Positions 22,015 to 34,481 are shown, counted from the stretch's first letter. The stretch is 64,000 nucleotides of DNA from Sweltsa coloradensis (GCA_024449915.1 JAMZAV010000961.1:124001-188000), one strand, 5' to 3'. Numbers and translations: made by a program. The notes: a model not told the origin generated them from the sequence alone.

Positions 22015-23674
22015 AGACGAGTGAGCGAAGCGAATGAGGATTTTATAACGCTACTCGATCGGGCCTTGTCGTGATTAATTCTGTTTGTCCGGGATCATAC
22101 GGCCAAACGGCCAAATAGATCGACCTGAAATTTTCAACAGACATCCGCGACCAGGTAACTTAGAGCGCAATCCATTTCAATTTAAACCCACAAGAAATAA
22201 TCAATTGAAAAATATGCTTGAAATGTGTAGGTTTCATTTTATCAACAATGCTTTTTCTTGAAGAAATCATTTTTATCAAATAATTTTTGGTAGGCCGTGA
22301 TTACATGCATAGCAGTGATCAAGGTACATCGAATATGGAACGACCAAGGTTCCCCTAAATTCTGCTGGGACATTGAGTAAACCTTGCAATCTTTACTCGT
22401 ATTTCGTACTGGCTGGCTATGTTTTCCATAGTATTGTATGCATTTCAAAACATGTTTTATAATTTTTTAAGTACAATCCAGAAATAAAAAATCTTTTCCG
22501 ACCGGGGGTTTGAACCCAGGTCTCCCACATTTTGGGTATAATGGCGCCTTAGCCAACTAGACTAGGGAAACACCAAATTCGTTGTTAGACGAGTGAGCTA
22601 GTCATGTGTTGAGTACCCGGGAACATTTGCATTTAAAATTGATAATTATATTGGTATAAATAATAGGGGTTTTAAGTGTAGTTGGTATAAGGGCGCATCA
22701 ACTGTAAGGCCATAATGCTCCACTCTAGCCTATGATAGGCTGGGGCCTAAGATATTGTAGACAATCTGCTAAGTCAGGGTTAATCAAAAGGGCTTAACCA
22801 CCAGAACTAGTAGCATGGGGCGTAGCAGGTCCTACTCTTCCCCTGACTCAGAGATTGCTGACCAAGACCGTACTGTGTTTTGAGGAATTCAGGATGAAAG
22901 ATGATCATGGTTTTACACAGTTAAAAGACGTGTTTCAAACATGAAGAGAATGCCTTGTTTATTACACTGATAAAATACTGAAGTCTGAATAAGACTGTGC
23001 GTCTGACTAGCGTGGTCTCGAACCCTGGACTCCCAAGTTAATGACTAACAAATAACTGACCAGCAATCACTTATGTTGCCTGCTTACCAGGTTTCCCACA
23101 AGCTAGTTAGTGACAACTGACAACACTGTCCGGTCCTTTACGGTTCTTCTGGGGTCTCTTCTCTCCCGATGTCCAAGGAGTAGGTCCCAAATCCTGGACT
23201 CCCGCCGAGGCGGGAGCATCGGTAGTAATTCCGTTTTCTAGCTCTGCGCACCTTCTTCTTTCTTGTACAATTCCCAGTCTGTCTCCAATCTCTAGTCTGT
23301 CTACCCGGTCTCTCACTGACCCGTCCTTAAATACTTGTCCTTATACGTCATTCCCACCACTCTCTCATCTTACAATTCCCAGCAGTGTTTATGTCGTACT
23401 TACGCCCTAGTTATTCAGCTCATTGTTGTACAGCTCAGCGTTCTTGAATAACAACATAGTCAAAACCGAAACAACATGTTTAAACTTTCATTTCCATAAC
23501 TCCAAGCTCAGCACATAACTATCGACGTCACACAAACACTGTTTACATCGGTTTCATAACCGTGCAAATATAAACAATAATCCTTTGTATTTGCACCAAA
23601 TATTCCAAATCTTCCTACCTTCCTTACAATATGCGGAAGAAAAGGAATGTTATACCGGGTACTTAACACATAAG
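22015..23674 (+). mobile_element. Helentron-like family D copy D2, interrupted
   Basis: TTAGACGAGTGAGCGAAGCG follows D1 with no spacer. It has the same internal order as D1: body, inverted SINE-like unit to 22559, inverse 3' terminus at 22560. The remaining part is broken by a solo LTR (22756-23628) and then truncated by a LINE at about 23675. The last recognisable D sequence is TACCGGGTACTTAACACATAA. Confidence 0.6.
22756..23628. mobile_element. Solo LTR, 873 bp, 4-bp TSD
   Basis: Begins TGTAGACAATC and ends CCTTACA, so TGTA...TACA ends, with ATAT at 22752-22755 and 23629-23632. The D1 copy (about 21920-21940) shows the same Helentron sequence without it, defining an empty site. No gag or pol lies beside it, so this is a single LTR left by recombination. 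The LTR superfamily is unknown. The 69-codon minus-strand ORF inside it is not supported. Confidence 0.6.
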
Positions 23675-23990
23675 TGGTAGTGGTAGTGGTAGTGGTAGTG
23701 GTAGTGGTAGTGGTAGTGGTAGTGGTAGTGGTAGTGGTAGTGGTAGTGGTAGTAGTTTTTTTTTTTTGAATTGTTTTTTATTTGGAAAAAATACAAAATA
23801 CAACAATTTCAGACTCCGCAAAACTACTTACGTAGCTTGTCTGCAGAGTCTCTTTAACAACAAAACATATATAAACAATATCTCTGACTCTCATTTTGTC
23901 GTGATACAATAAATTCAGATAACAAAAAATGAAACATTCTAAAACTAAGAGTAACACAATAGTATACAATATAAGAAACATTATATATAT
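23675..23990 (-). mobile_element. LINE copy 1, short 3' end with (CTACCA)n tail
   Basis: On the minus strand: 3' UTR of about 230 bp, nearly identical to 25811-26055, then A-run, then about 14 units of the hexamer seen as TGGTAG on plus (23675-23755). It is 5'-truncated into a TA repeat. It is a dead copy of the same family as copies 2 and 3. Confidence 0.8.
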
Positions 23991-23999
23991 ATATAGGGT

Positions 24000-24465
24000 A
24001 TATATATGTAGGGCAGCCTCTCTCGTTGCCACGGGTCTTGTTTCAAATCCAGGGTAAGAAATGGTTCTTTTGTCGCCCAAGCACCAGAGTCTAGGAGGGA
24101 AGCCCCCTCACTGTCTGTGCTGACTGTGTGCCTCAGTATGAATGGTGTGTGAAGTAACCTTGCTGATGATGACAACATGCTTGCAGAATTTACTTCTTGC
24201 GTGGCCCTACCACAGGTTTGGTTATGTGTTGTGAGTTTTGGTTGCATGTAGTTAGCTGATTTTTAGTGGCCACCATCCGCCTGAAGAGTCCCAGAAGGAC
24301 GAAACGCGTCGTGGATAAGGTAACAACTTTAAATTAGCTACAGTTGTCATCAGCAGGTGAAAAGTTTTGTCGCCCCCAGCCCTTCAGGCTGGGCTTTATG
24401 TTCTCTATGCTTTCCCAACCTGTCAACCCTTCTCCAATCTAAACTATATATATATATATATATAT
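24000..24465 (+). mobile_element. Penelope-like retroelement fragment (carrier of hammerhead motif)
   Basis: About 465 bp bounded by TA repeats on both sides (23980-24010 and 24447-24468). No reverse transcriptase is present. The assignment to Penelope-like elements rests on the hammerhead at 24275-24316, a feature known in terminal repeats of these elements; other retroposons can carry it too. A GC-rich hairpin CAGCCCTTCAGGCTG lies at about 24379-24393. Confidence 0.45.
24275..24316 (+). ncRNA. Minimal hammerhead ribozyme motif
   Basis: The whole core is present in order. Stem I is ATCCGC/GTGGAT (24275-24280 with 24311-24316, one G-U). CTGAAGA is at 24281-24287 (CUGANGA). Stem II is GTCC/GGAC with loop CAGAA. 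GAAA is at 24301-24304. A two-base-pair stem III is closed by a GC loop (ACGCGT), and the cleavage nucleotide C is at 24310. Such short stem III versions are known from Penelope-like retroelements and are thought to cleave efficiently only in tandem or dimeric form. Confidence 0.78.
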
Positions 24466-24501
24466 ATGTTCTGTTGTAGGCTTTCGTGATTCATGGTTTA
24501 T

Positions 24502-24655
<154 letters not shown>

Positions 24656-24857
24656 TTATAGTGTTTTTTTTTTCTTAAATAACTTTTTATTAATCAAGAA
24701 GCAAATACAGATTAGACAAACCCCACAAAACTACACAGTAGCTTGTCTGTGGGGTAAGTTGTTATATACATACAATGATTCATTTATAAGTCTTGACTCT
24801 TATTGTCTAGAAACAAAAATTAAATTAATACATTTACTCCTCAATTTAACCAAATAA

Positions 24858-25590
24858 CTAATAAATAATTAATAAATCCACTAACCCAATACATTTAACA
24901 GTTACATTATTAAAGTTCATTTTCCATGTCCATTTTTTAATCCACTTTGTTAGGTTTTTCAAATCACATGGTAGTTTATTGAACAGTAAAGGCACCAAAT
25001 ATTTATCACTTTGTTCTCCATATCTGTTAATTGTGTCATTCGGCATTAAATATCTACCTCTATTTCTGGTACTATGTTCGTGCACTGCAACTGCTTTATT
25101 TTCTTGCGAAAAGTAATGTGCCAATATAAAAACATAAAAATGTAGTTTCTTAACTGTCAGTAATTCACAATTATTTAAATCTTTACCATAAATCACCTTC
25201 CAAATTGATCGTTGTTTATCTTCTTTAAGTATGAGGTGGTAGTTTGTCCCCACGCCAAAATGCCATATCTGATTAAAGATTCAGCCAGGGCATGGTATAC
25301 CGTTACAAGAACTCCCGTGGTGACAGAGGGTTTTAGGACGCGTACACTACACTGTACAATACTGACCTTAATCTACAACACAACTTAGCAATATGCGTAT
25401 CCCACTTAAACGTGCCATCAATGACCACACCTGAATATTCATGCTCAAAAGTATTTTCTATGGTTTTTTGGCAGTTACATAAAACATTGTGTGAAATACA
25501 GTCCTTCCGAAAGTTCTTATGCAGGCATGCATAATCATGGAAAATTATATTTAGTTTTTGCACTTTAGTAAAAGGCGAATGTATATGCAT
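24858..25590 (-). pseudogene. LINE reverse-transcriptase C-terminal region (copy 2), frameshifted
   Basis: The minus frame 25333-25590 reads HIHSPFTKVQKLNIIFHDYA, then GVVIDGTFKWDTHIAKLCCR, the region after the YADD motif in Jockey/L2-type LINEs. About 80 bp later another frame (24858-25253) continues with STRNRGRYLMPNDTINRYGE and LFNKLPCDLKNL, the usual LINE C-terminus. The catalytic palm is missing. It is close to copy 3 in sequence but not identical (for example STRNRGRYLMP against DTRNRDRFLIP). Confidence 0.7.
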
Positions 25591-25618
25591 GGCTTTAGTT
25601 TTTTTATAGTTTATGGTT

Positions 25619-25811
<193 letters not shown>

Positions 25812-26129
25812 TTTTTTTTTAAATTGTTCTTTATTTGGAAAAAATACAAAATACAACAATTTCAGACTCCGCAAAACTACTTACGTAGCTTGTCTGCAGA
25901 GTCTCTTTAACAACAAAACATATATAAACAATATCTCTGACTCTCATTTTGTCGTGATACAATAAATAATTTATCTGAATAATTCAGATAACAAAAAATG
26001 AAACATTCTAAAACTAAGAGTAACACAATAGTATACAATATAAGAAACATTATACTACCATATAACCACCCCACCAAAGATTACATAACTTCAAAAACAA
26101 AAACAAAAACAAATCATAGACAATAATAT

Positions 26130-26814
26130 TCATTCCCTTTTTATAATCCATTCTTTTATTTTCCACTTCATCTCATTCATAGATTTTAATGATTTTAAAT
26201 TGCCAGGTGAGGTATTTAAGTATTTAGGTACAATAATTTTTCTTTCCTGATCTCCATAAGTGTTGTATCTGGTTGCCGGTATTAAAAATCTATCTCTATT
26301 TCTTGTATCGAATGTATGTTGCGTCACAGCTAAGCAATCTTTGTCAAAATAGTTATTCGTTAGTATCATATATTCATGTAGTTCATTCCATTTATGTCAT
26401 ACTTGTGAGGATACATGATCTTAAAAATACGTTTCTGAATGTTAACAATATCTTGCACATATGTACCGGATGTAGCGCCCCATGCTAGTAAGCCATACCT
26501 AATTATAGACTCTACAAGAGCGTGATAGACAACTTTTAAAACACCCCCCTTGACATATTGCTTAAGAGTTTTAATACTATACAAAGCTGATCTAAGCCGA
26601 TTACATAATTTCTCAATATGAAAACTTCATTTGAAATTGTGATCTATTATGACACCTAAACACGTAAATTCTGTTACGTTTTCTAGGTATCTTTTACACA
26701 TACAATTATCATTTATTGACAGTAATCCCCTTGTATGATTTGCATGCAAACAGGCGTTTTCATGAAACACAATTTCTATTTTCTGATGGGACATAAAGGG
26801 AGTGTGTATATAGA
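26130..26814 (-). pseudogene. LINE reverse-transcriptase thumb and C-terminus (copy 3)
   Basis: Continuation of the RT beyond Helentron C2. The minus frame 26366-26808 contains HTPFMSHQKIEIVFHENACL, CLGVIIDHNFK followed by a stop, then YSIKTLKQYVKGGVLKVVYH and SIIRYGLLAWG. Another frame at 26130-26369 continues with FDTRNRDRFLIPATRYNTYG and SPGNLKSLKS. One nonsense codon (near 26625) and one frameshift (near 26367) make it inactive. Confidence 0.75.
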
Positions 26815-27574
26815 CTAGGAAAACGCTAAAGTCCCGCCGCGTTGATGGATCAGCTTTTTAAAGGTTTTAGTTTGCGTGGGATATCTTTACTTTTGCAAGT
26901 GCTTTGTTTTGCTGCCTACGCTGCTACGCATCGAAGGTGGATGTTGTCAAGTTTCTTTTGTTTCTTGTCAATTGGTATTATTTACCATAAAAAACTTGTA
27001 TTAAAAGCTTTATTTCTATGGATTCTGGCTAAATTTTTCCACTTTTTCTTTCAAAAGGTACTACATAACCATAACCTTAACGTCCATGTATAATATGAAC
27101 GTTGTAGCCCCACCCGTTTGGTCAGAATTGGCCCAAATGGCACGAAAATATCGCACAAAAAGTCAAAAAAAACGTATATTAAAAGCTTTATTTCTCTCGA
27201 TTCTGGCTAACTTTTTCAACTTTTTCTTTTAGAAAGCAATACATCACCATTACCTTAATGTCCATGTGAAATATGAACGTTGTAGCCTCACCCGTTTGGT
27301 CATAATCGGCCCAAATGTCACGAAAATATCGCACTAAAAATCGAAAAAAATCGTAAAAGTACGATATTCATGAGAAATATTTCTTCGATTGTACCCAAAA
27401 ATGTAGCAAGTCTAAGTTCAGAGAAAACGAAGGTCGTGTCAAATTTTCATCAAGATCGCATATGCCGTTTGCCCGGTAGAGAGCGAACAAACAGACGGAA
27501 AAAAAAAAAAAAAACACCCGAGCTAAATTTTTTGGGGGGTCGGTGAAATTGAAGTCTTCGCTTCGCTCATCCAA
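26815..27574 (-). mobile_element. Helentron-like family C copy C2, inside the LINE
   Basis: On minus it starts TTGGATGAGCGAAGCG followed by the CACCGACCCCCCAAAAAA block, and ends hairpin AACGC/GCGTT, TTCCTAG before T. The about 190-bp unit with CCCACCCGTTTGGTCA is present as two direct copies (about 26985-27370), not inverted as in C1. Confidence 0.8.
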
Positions 27575-27584
27575 TCACTTTCTA

Positions 27585-28258
27585 CTAGGAAAACGCTAAA
27601 GTCCCGCCGCGTTGAAGGATGAGCGTTTTATAGTTTTTTGTTTGCGTGGCATATCTTTACTTTTGCAAGTGCTTTGTTTTGTTGCCTACGCATTGAAGTG
27701 ATTGTTGTCAAGTTTCTATTGTTTCTTGTCAATTTAAAAAAAAAAAAAAAAAAAACTTAAATTAAAAGCTTTATTTCTATCTAACTTTTTCAAATTTTTC
27801 TTTCAAAAGGTACTACATCACCATAACCTCAATGTCCATGTAAAATATGAACGTTGTAGCCCCACCCGTTTGGTCAGAATTGGCCCAAATGGCACGAAAA
27901 TATCGCACAAAAAATCAAAAAACTTATATTAAAAGCTTTATTTCTGTAGCTTCTGGCTAACTTTTTCAACTTTTTCTTTTAAAAAGCAATACATCACCAT
28001 TACCTTAATGTCCATGTGAAATATGAACGTTGTAGCCCCACCCGTTTGGTCAGAATCGGCCCAAATGTCACGAAAATATCGCACTAAAAATCGAAAAAAA
28101 ATCGTAAAAGTACGATATTCATGAGAAATATTTCTTCGATTGTACCCAAAAACGTAGCAAGTCTAAGTTCAGAGATTTCGAAGGTCGTGTAAAATTTTCA
28201 TCAAGATCGCATATGCCGTTTGCCCGGTAGAGAGCGAACAAACAGACAAAAATACAAA

Positions 28259-28295
<37 letters not shown>

Positions 28296-28371
28296 ACCCG
28301 AGCTAAATTTTTTGGGGGTCAGTGAAATTGAAGTCTTCGCTTCACTCGCTTCGCTCGCTACGCTCATCCAA
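27585..28371 (-). mobile_element. Helentron-like family C copy C3, tandem with C2
   Basis: Same structure as C2 and only 10 bp from it, in the same orientation. Contains a 34-base A run at about 28261-28294. Two direct copies of the internal unit. Confidence 0.8.
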
Positions 28372-29018
28372 AAATTAATTGTTAGACCATTATCGTGAGC
28401 CCATCTCAACAAATTTGTAAAATCACGCTGCAATAGCTTTTTAGCAATTTCTAGATTTTTGTGAACTATCACCAGCGCTGTATCGTCAGCGTACAAAAAT
28501 ACAAAGCAATTCTTTACTTCCTTTAACATGTCATTCACATAAATGAGGTAAAGCAAAGGGCCCAGAATAGATCCCTGTGGAACTCCTGACGTGATTTCAA
28601 CATTTTTGCTTAGAACATTATTGACTTTAACAGCCATGCATCTGTTTGAAAGATAATCTTGAAACCAGTCTAATGATGGCCCCGATATTCCCACTATATC
28701 CAAAGCATGCAATAATCGTTTGTGCAACAACGTATCGAAAGCTTTGCTGAAATCTATAAAAATTGTTAAAACATTAAGGTTGTTGTTTAACGCCCCCTTT
28801 ACAATATCTGCGAAGTCGTCAAGCAGTTTCCCAGTACTTTTCCCTTTTTGGTACCCATATTGTTTTTTATCAATTATTTTAAAATCATTTAGGTATTTAA
28901 TTAGCAAATCTGCCACGTACCGTTCCATTATTTTCTCTATTGACGGCAAAAAAGAAATAGGTCTATAGTTAGAGAAATATTTGTGATCGCCATTTTTGTA
29001 AGGTGGACACAACCCCAC
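28372..29018 (-). pseudogene. LINE reverse transcriptase, palm region (copy 3)
   Basis: Non-LTR reverse transcriptase, the enzyme that copies LINE RNA into DNA at the nicked target. Visible in order: NYRPISFLPSIEKIMERYV, then KQYGYQKGKST, motif A FIDFSKAFDT, motif B SGVPQGSILGPLLYLIYVND, and the catalytic FLYADDTALV. It ends AHDNGLTIN at the Helentron boundary 28372. The open frame runs on to 28119 only because Helentron C3 happens to be open; those last 80 or so residues, with the poly-Phe, are not LINE protein. Upstream at 29086-29310 another frame gives the preceding linker (NEFADVLNEGV...), and a frameshift near 29030-29110 separates them. Clade Jockey, L2 or Daphne, from motif style only. 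Confidence 0.82.
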
Positions 29019-29524
29019 GAGAAGGACAGGTTCAAGAGATGGGCAATTACAGGGCTAATACTTCCAGCACATAATTGCAAGTCTTTCATTCGAATACCAT
29101 CTGCACCGGGACCTTTTTGCTATCAAACTCCTTAATTATCTTTTCCACGTCTCTTGAACTTGCTCTTTTCCAATAAAGAGATTGTGTAGCTCGACCACTC
29201 TGTGAATCACATGTTTTTATAGAACAATCATGTTTAATACTACGTACACCCTCATTTAAAACATCGGCGAACTCATTTGCTATTTTATTCGAGGTACACT
29301 CAGTGCCCATATGTTTGGATATAACGTCATGTACAGAATTCTTGTTTTTCTTACCAATTACAGTATTTATTTCCCTCTATATTTTCCTCATATTTTGTTT
29401 ACAGTTATCAAATTTAGTTTTCAAGTAACTCAATTTTGCAGTATTTACTTTCTTATTTACTAAATTTCTCAGCCTCTTTTATTCATCTTTATAAACATGA
29501 TTTCCAATTGAATGCTTCCACTTT

Positions 29525-30243
29525 TTGGATGAGCGAAGCGAAGATTCCATTTCACTACACTGGAGAAAAAAATCCGGAATGTTGTTTTTTTTTTTTTGTA
29601 TTTTTGTGTGTTTACCGATACTCTGATTGCGATGAAATTTTATGGAGGCCTTCGAAATCTCTGAACTTAGAACTGCCACGTTTTTGAGCGCAATCGGGAA
29701 TTTTTTTCTTATAAAAAACGCAATTTTACGATTTTTTTCGATTTTTTAAAAATTTCTTCGACTTATAACACCTACACGCTTTATCCGATTGTAATGATTT
29801 TTTCACAGAACCTTAATGTTATGAATTAAGATATTCGTGTGAAATTTGAGCGTAATCGAAAAATTATTTCTCATGAAAATCGAAATTTTACGGGTTTTTT
29901 CTTTTTCAAAACAATTCTTTGACTTATAACACCTACATGCTTTATCCTATTGTAATGATTTTTTCACAGAACCTTAATTTCATGAATTAATATACTCGTG
30001 TTAAATTTGAGCGCAATCGAATAATTATTTCTTATGAAAATTGCAATTTTACGATTTTTTTTAAAATTACGATTTATTAAAAAAATTAAGTTAATTTTTT
30101 ATTTTATTTAATTTAATTAAAAAAAATCTTTGACTAAGTAATAATTTTTTCACAGAACAACAGAAAATCTGCGTAACACATGGCAGCTCAATGCACCAAT
30201 TACGCTCATCCAACAACGCGGCGGGACTTAAGCGTTTTCCTAG
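29525..30243 (+). mobile_element. Helentron-like family A copy A6, exact insertion in LINE frame
   Basis: TTGGATGAGCGAAGCG to CCTAG. Removing exactly 29525-30243 restores the LINE codons on both sides, with host TTT on the left and TTATAA on the right and no duplication. This fixes the element termini and shows insertion between T residues. Confidence 0.88.
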
Positions 30244-30293
30244 TTATAAATTTTATCCCTTTTCAACATATCATCCTTAATTTCCCTCGTAAA

Positions 30294-31002
30294 AGATCCG
30301 GAATGTTTTTTTTTCTTTCTTTTTTTGTATTTTTGTGTGTTTGTTAACACGATTCCGGCTAAACCGATAATCCAATTGCGATGAAATTTTCTGGAGACCT
30401 TCGAAATCTATGAACTTAGAACTGCCACGTTTTTGAGCGCAATCGGAAAATTATTTCTCATAAAAATCGCAATTTTACGATTCTTTTCGATTTTTAAAAC
30501 ATTTCTTCGACTTATAACACCTAGGCCTACATGCTTTATTCGATTTTAATGATTTTTTCAAAGAACCTTAATTTTATGAATTAAGATATTCGTGTAAAAT
30601 TTGAGCGTAATCGATTTTTTTTTTATGAAAATGGAAATTTTACAGGTTTTTTTCTTTTTTTAAACAATTCTTTAACTTTTAACACCTACATGCTTTATCG
30701 TATTGTAATGATTTTTTCACAGAACCCTAAATTTATGAATTAATATATTCGTGTTAAATTTGAGCGCAATCGAATAATTATTTCTTATGAAAATCACAAT
30801 TTTACGATTTTTTTTAAAATTACGAATAATTAAAAAATTTCATTTAATTTTTTATTGGATTTAAATTAATTTCAAAAAATCTTTGACTTGGTTATGATTT
30901 TTTCACAGAACAACAGAAAATCCGCATAACACATGGCAGCTCAATGCATCAATTACGCTCATCCAACAACGCGCCTGAAAAAGCGTTTGCGAAGCTTCCT
31001 AG
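30294..31002 (+). mobile_element. Helentron-like family A copy A7, 5'-truncated
   Basis: Begins at GATCCGGAATG, so the first about 50 bp are missing where the LINE begins. Three internal ACACCTACATG-type repeats (one with an AGGCCT insertion). The 3' end has the AACGCGCC...GCGTT hairpin and GAAGCTTCCTAG before T. Confidence 0.75.
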
Positions 31003-31539
31003 TCAATCTCATAGATCATTCCTAAATCCTAAGCTGATCTGTACGTTACAACAGTCAACTCCTTGTCTTGACTCTTGACTCTTGCGACGAACGCTGGCTG
31101 TTGACTTTTTTTTTTTTTTTAGAGTGTAGAGGAACGACCGGCATGATCAACCCTGTAATGCGGGTAATGTAACCCAATCTGGGATTTGCATGATTGTCCA
31201 ATATTCTAGATAAGTGAATAGAGACCAAAACAATTATTACCGTTATTAAAAAGTATTTAGGCTACGTTTAATATGTAACTTTTATTGAGCTCAAAGTTGT
31301 TGTTTCAACATTTCCCACCCATTTAAAATACCTCTTCTTACGTCACTATCCCCTAGTATAGTGTTCGCCATTTGCGGCTAGCTACCGGCTTTTGCTCTCC
31401 AGTGGGAGGTTGATTGCTACAAGTCGTCTTTTGTGCAGTCCTTGTACACAGTGATGAGAAACTCCTCACTACCGTGAGGCTACAAAATACTGTTCATACA
31501 TAGTTATTTAAACTCACTGAAAGAATGGAAACTACTACT
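31003..31539. other. Non-coding interval, nothing recognised
   Basis: Contains a T run at about 31106-31120. No ORF or repeat edges supported. Confidence 0.45.
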
Positions 31540-31760
31540 AACAACGAGGCACATAATACATTCTAAGATTGTTCTGAACAGCGTGGTTGATTCTGGCGCT
31601 GTCCGCGGGTGGAATCGTGTCCAGCTTGATTGATCGGTGCTCAAATATGCCTGTCTCTAGATTGGACATTGTTTGCTCGACGATGGTGTCGACGCCTACA
31701 GAATTATCTTGGTCGGCTTTAAATTTAATGTGCCCCACTGGCTGAGTGGGTAGACTCTAA
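31540..31760 (+). repeat. Dispersed repeat, uninterrupted paralogue of 12060-12770
   Basis: Aligns to 12060-12155 joined to 12645-12770, lacking the inserted element there. A 66-codon minus ORF crosses it, without recognisable domains. Confidence 0.6.
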
Positions 31761-34481
31761 ATACGAATTTCTGTTTTTATTTATTACTATTCTAAGATAG
31801 GCTAAAATCCGGTAAATAAAAATCTTCGATGTTGTCAATCCAAAAGAACCGCGCTGTGGTCGTGTGGTGTACTGTACTGCCACCTACATCGCTATTCATG
31901 AACTAGTAGAGTGTCGTCGTCTGTATTCGTTCATATTTCCACCGCTAGGTGGCAACACTGAATGCATGGTTCATAATTATTATTTACGCGCCAACTGCAG
32001 CTGATCGGAGTAGGGTACAAAATCTTCTATTCTGTACAAATCAAATCGTCGCACTTTACATTGCATTTCGCTAATCTGAATCTATAACATAATTAACGAT
32101 TTAAAATTTTAAATGGAAATGAGACAGATAAATGAAAACTAAAGGGAAGTAATTTTAATTGAACATATTTTTCCAACTGTGGTATTTCTGGGTGTTGTCA
32201 CCGGAAATCCTGTTTAAAGGATCGAGTAGTATTTTAAAATAAATAAATAAATATCTACAATATCCTGTAGCTTTTACATTCGGCAATGTATTTAATTTTT
32301 AATATTAATATTTGTATATCTTTAGTTATAGTTATTCTGTTTCAAATGAAGCTTGTTAATATAATATCCCCATACATTGAGCAACGCCTGAGTTTTCTCA
32401 CGGTAAAAAGCTGCTTGCACGTCTCAATAAACAGACGCCTCGGGTTATCTGTTCTGATACAGCTGCTTTTCCTCCATTAACTTTGATTTGTATCACTGCA
32501 AGTGCAAGCGATTCAAATCATTGCTCTCAGTTGAACGTTAGGTAAACTGTGTATGATAGAAATTTGCATATAAATTACATTCAATATGCGAGTTTATAAA
32601 CTATACACTAGTCTAGTTCAACTTTAATGAGGATTTTCACAACGCATGTAATTTCCATTACGTATTTATACACATAGGCATATCCAATTTGATTTAGCAA
32701 TTCTAAAACTTTATAGCTAAACTATTCAGTAATACATCATTGCTGCCATTTTACATTGAGGTATGCTAAAAAAAAAAAATTAAAAAAATAAATAAATACG
32801 TAATATAAAAACAATACATTTATTTTATTTTATTTTATTTATTTGCGTCTATCCTATTCAGATAAAAAAAATGATTTACAAAGGACAACTAAATAAATCA
32901 AATTACATAAATCCAGACACAACAATACAACATAATCTACAACATAAAAGATTTAGTTAACATACATAAGTTTACACTTAACAACAGTATCTAGGTCAAT
33001 AAAACAATAATCAATATTAATGATAATGTGTAATGATTTATGTGGCGATGAGATTAATGATTTACAAAGTACTGATGCGAATGAAAAATAACCAAACCCA
33101 TAATAAAACAGTATTGCTCCCTAGCATTAATTAATTTTAAAACTGAAGCTTACCTACCTGATAAATGATTTATGAGATGCCAAAATGATAATAAAAATGG
33201 CTGATATTCAATAAATCTAAATGTAATAGAAAAGAAGACGTCGCATATTAACACACACGGTTGAATCAACTATTAATACTAAGGCAGCTGCTTGCTCTTC
33301 ACTCATCCTCCGTCCGAATGTAAATGTTACGTGTTGGGCTTGACTCATTGGCTTGACCAGAGTGGTTGAACTTCGGAATATAAACTGAAACTACTTTATA
33401 TGCACACCATTGGTCATTTGCTGGATTAACGACAAGATAATTAAATTATGAAGGACGAAGCTTGATTAGGATTGACTAGGGTTATAAAATAATGCTTTAC
33501 TTCAAATATTATGTATTTTTTAGAAGGGGATATAAAGAAGACAAACAATATTGATCTCAACTCCAGATACCAATTTTTTGTCTTGAGAGTGAGTCAGTGT
33601 TTTAAATTTAATTTTTATGATAGTCAACATGGAAGATTGAATACTACAACCACACACTACAACACAAAACAAATTTAATCATTTAAGATTGTAAAAATGT
33701 ATCCAGCTTAGACGATTGTTAAATATGCTTATTTTAGATAAATACATTGATAACTTTTGAGCAGAGACTTACAATTTCCGAGCAACCTGTCTCACATATT
33801 TTATTTTGAACTTTTTGACTTGAATCTATTTTATTTTTATTATACAATTAAATATAAATATTATACGTTTGTATGTCTTATCTCTCTAAATTAAAATTCA
33901 ATATAATGCTGTTCATTATTTTGTTTACTTATCTGTTAATGTAATTTGTTAAATTATACATCATGTATTTCCTATTTAATTTCCATAATTGGGATGGATG
34001 AGAGTATTTGACAATTATTACAAAAACATTCATTTCCGGTATTCGCAAGCATAACCACATAGACTCCGCGGGTTCACAAAAATGTCAAAAGTAACTTCAT
34101 TTCCTGCTTTCCATAGAGAATCCCATAATAAATCATGTCTTCGTCATAATGACGTAAAATTACCATTTCAAAAACAACCTATAATAATAAGCTATAACCA
34201 GTAATCGAAGCTAAAACCTTCTGCATTGCTGAGCATTCTGTGCCAACGAGACGTTAGCAATTATAGCGAATGAATCGCATAATAGGAATATGATAGAGAC
34301 ATGTATAACCAACTACAGAAGAAGTTGAATCTTGTGGTTAACACACTCATTTCAGTCTCGAGGGGTTGTGAGTGTTAATCGCATGTACCCATACCCATAC
34401 CAATTCTAATAAATACTTATTTATCCACTTAAAACTCCTTCTGGATTACACAGCTAATATCACATGTTTGACATCACATTG
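31761..34481. other. Non-coding interval; (TTTTA)n at 32815-32848
   Basis: AT-rich. The TTTTA/TTTA run followed by UTR-like AT-rich sequence (to about 33000) could be the tail of a minus-strand retroposon, but no coding part is seen. Otherwise nothing. Confidence 0.4.

Noticed and set aside
28119..28371. C-terminal 84 residues of the 299-codon RT ORF
   Set aside because: This part is Helentron C3 sequence that happens to be open; the LINE part stops at 28372.
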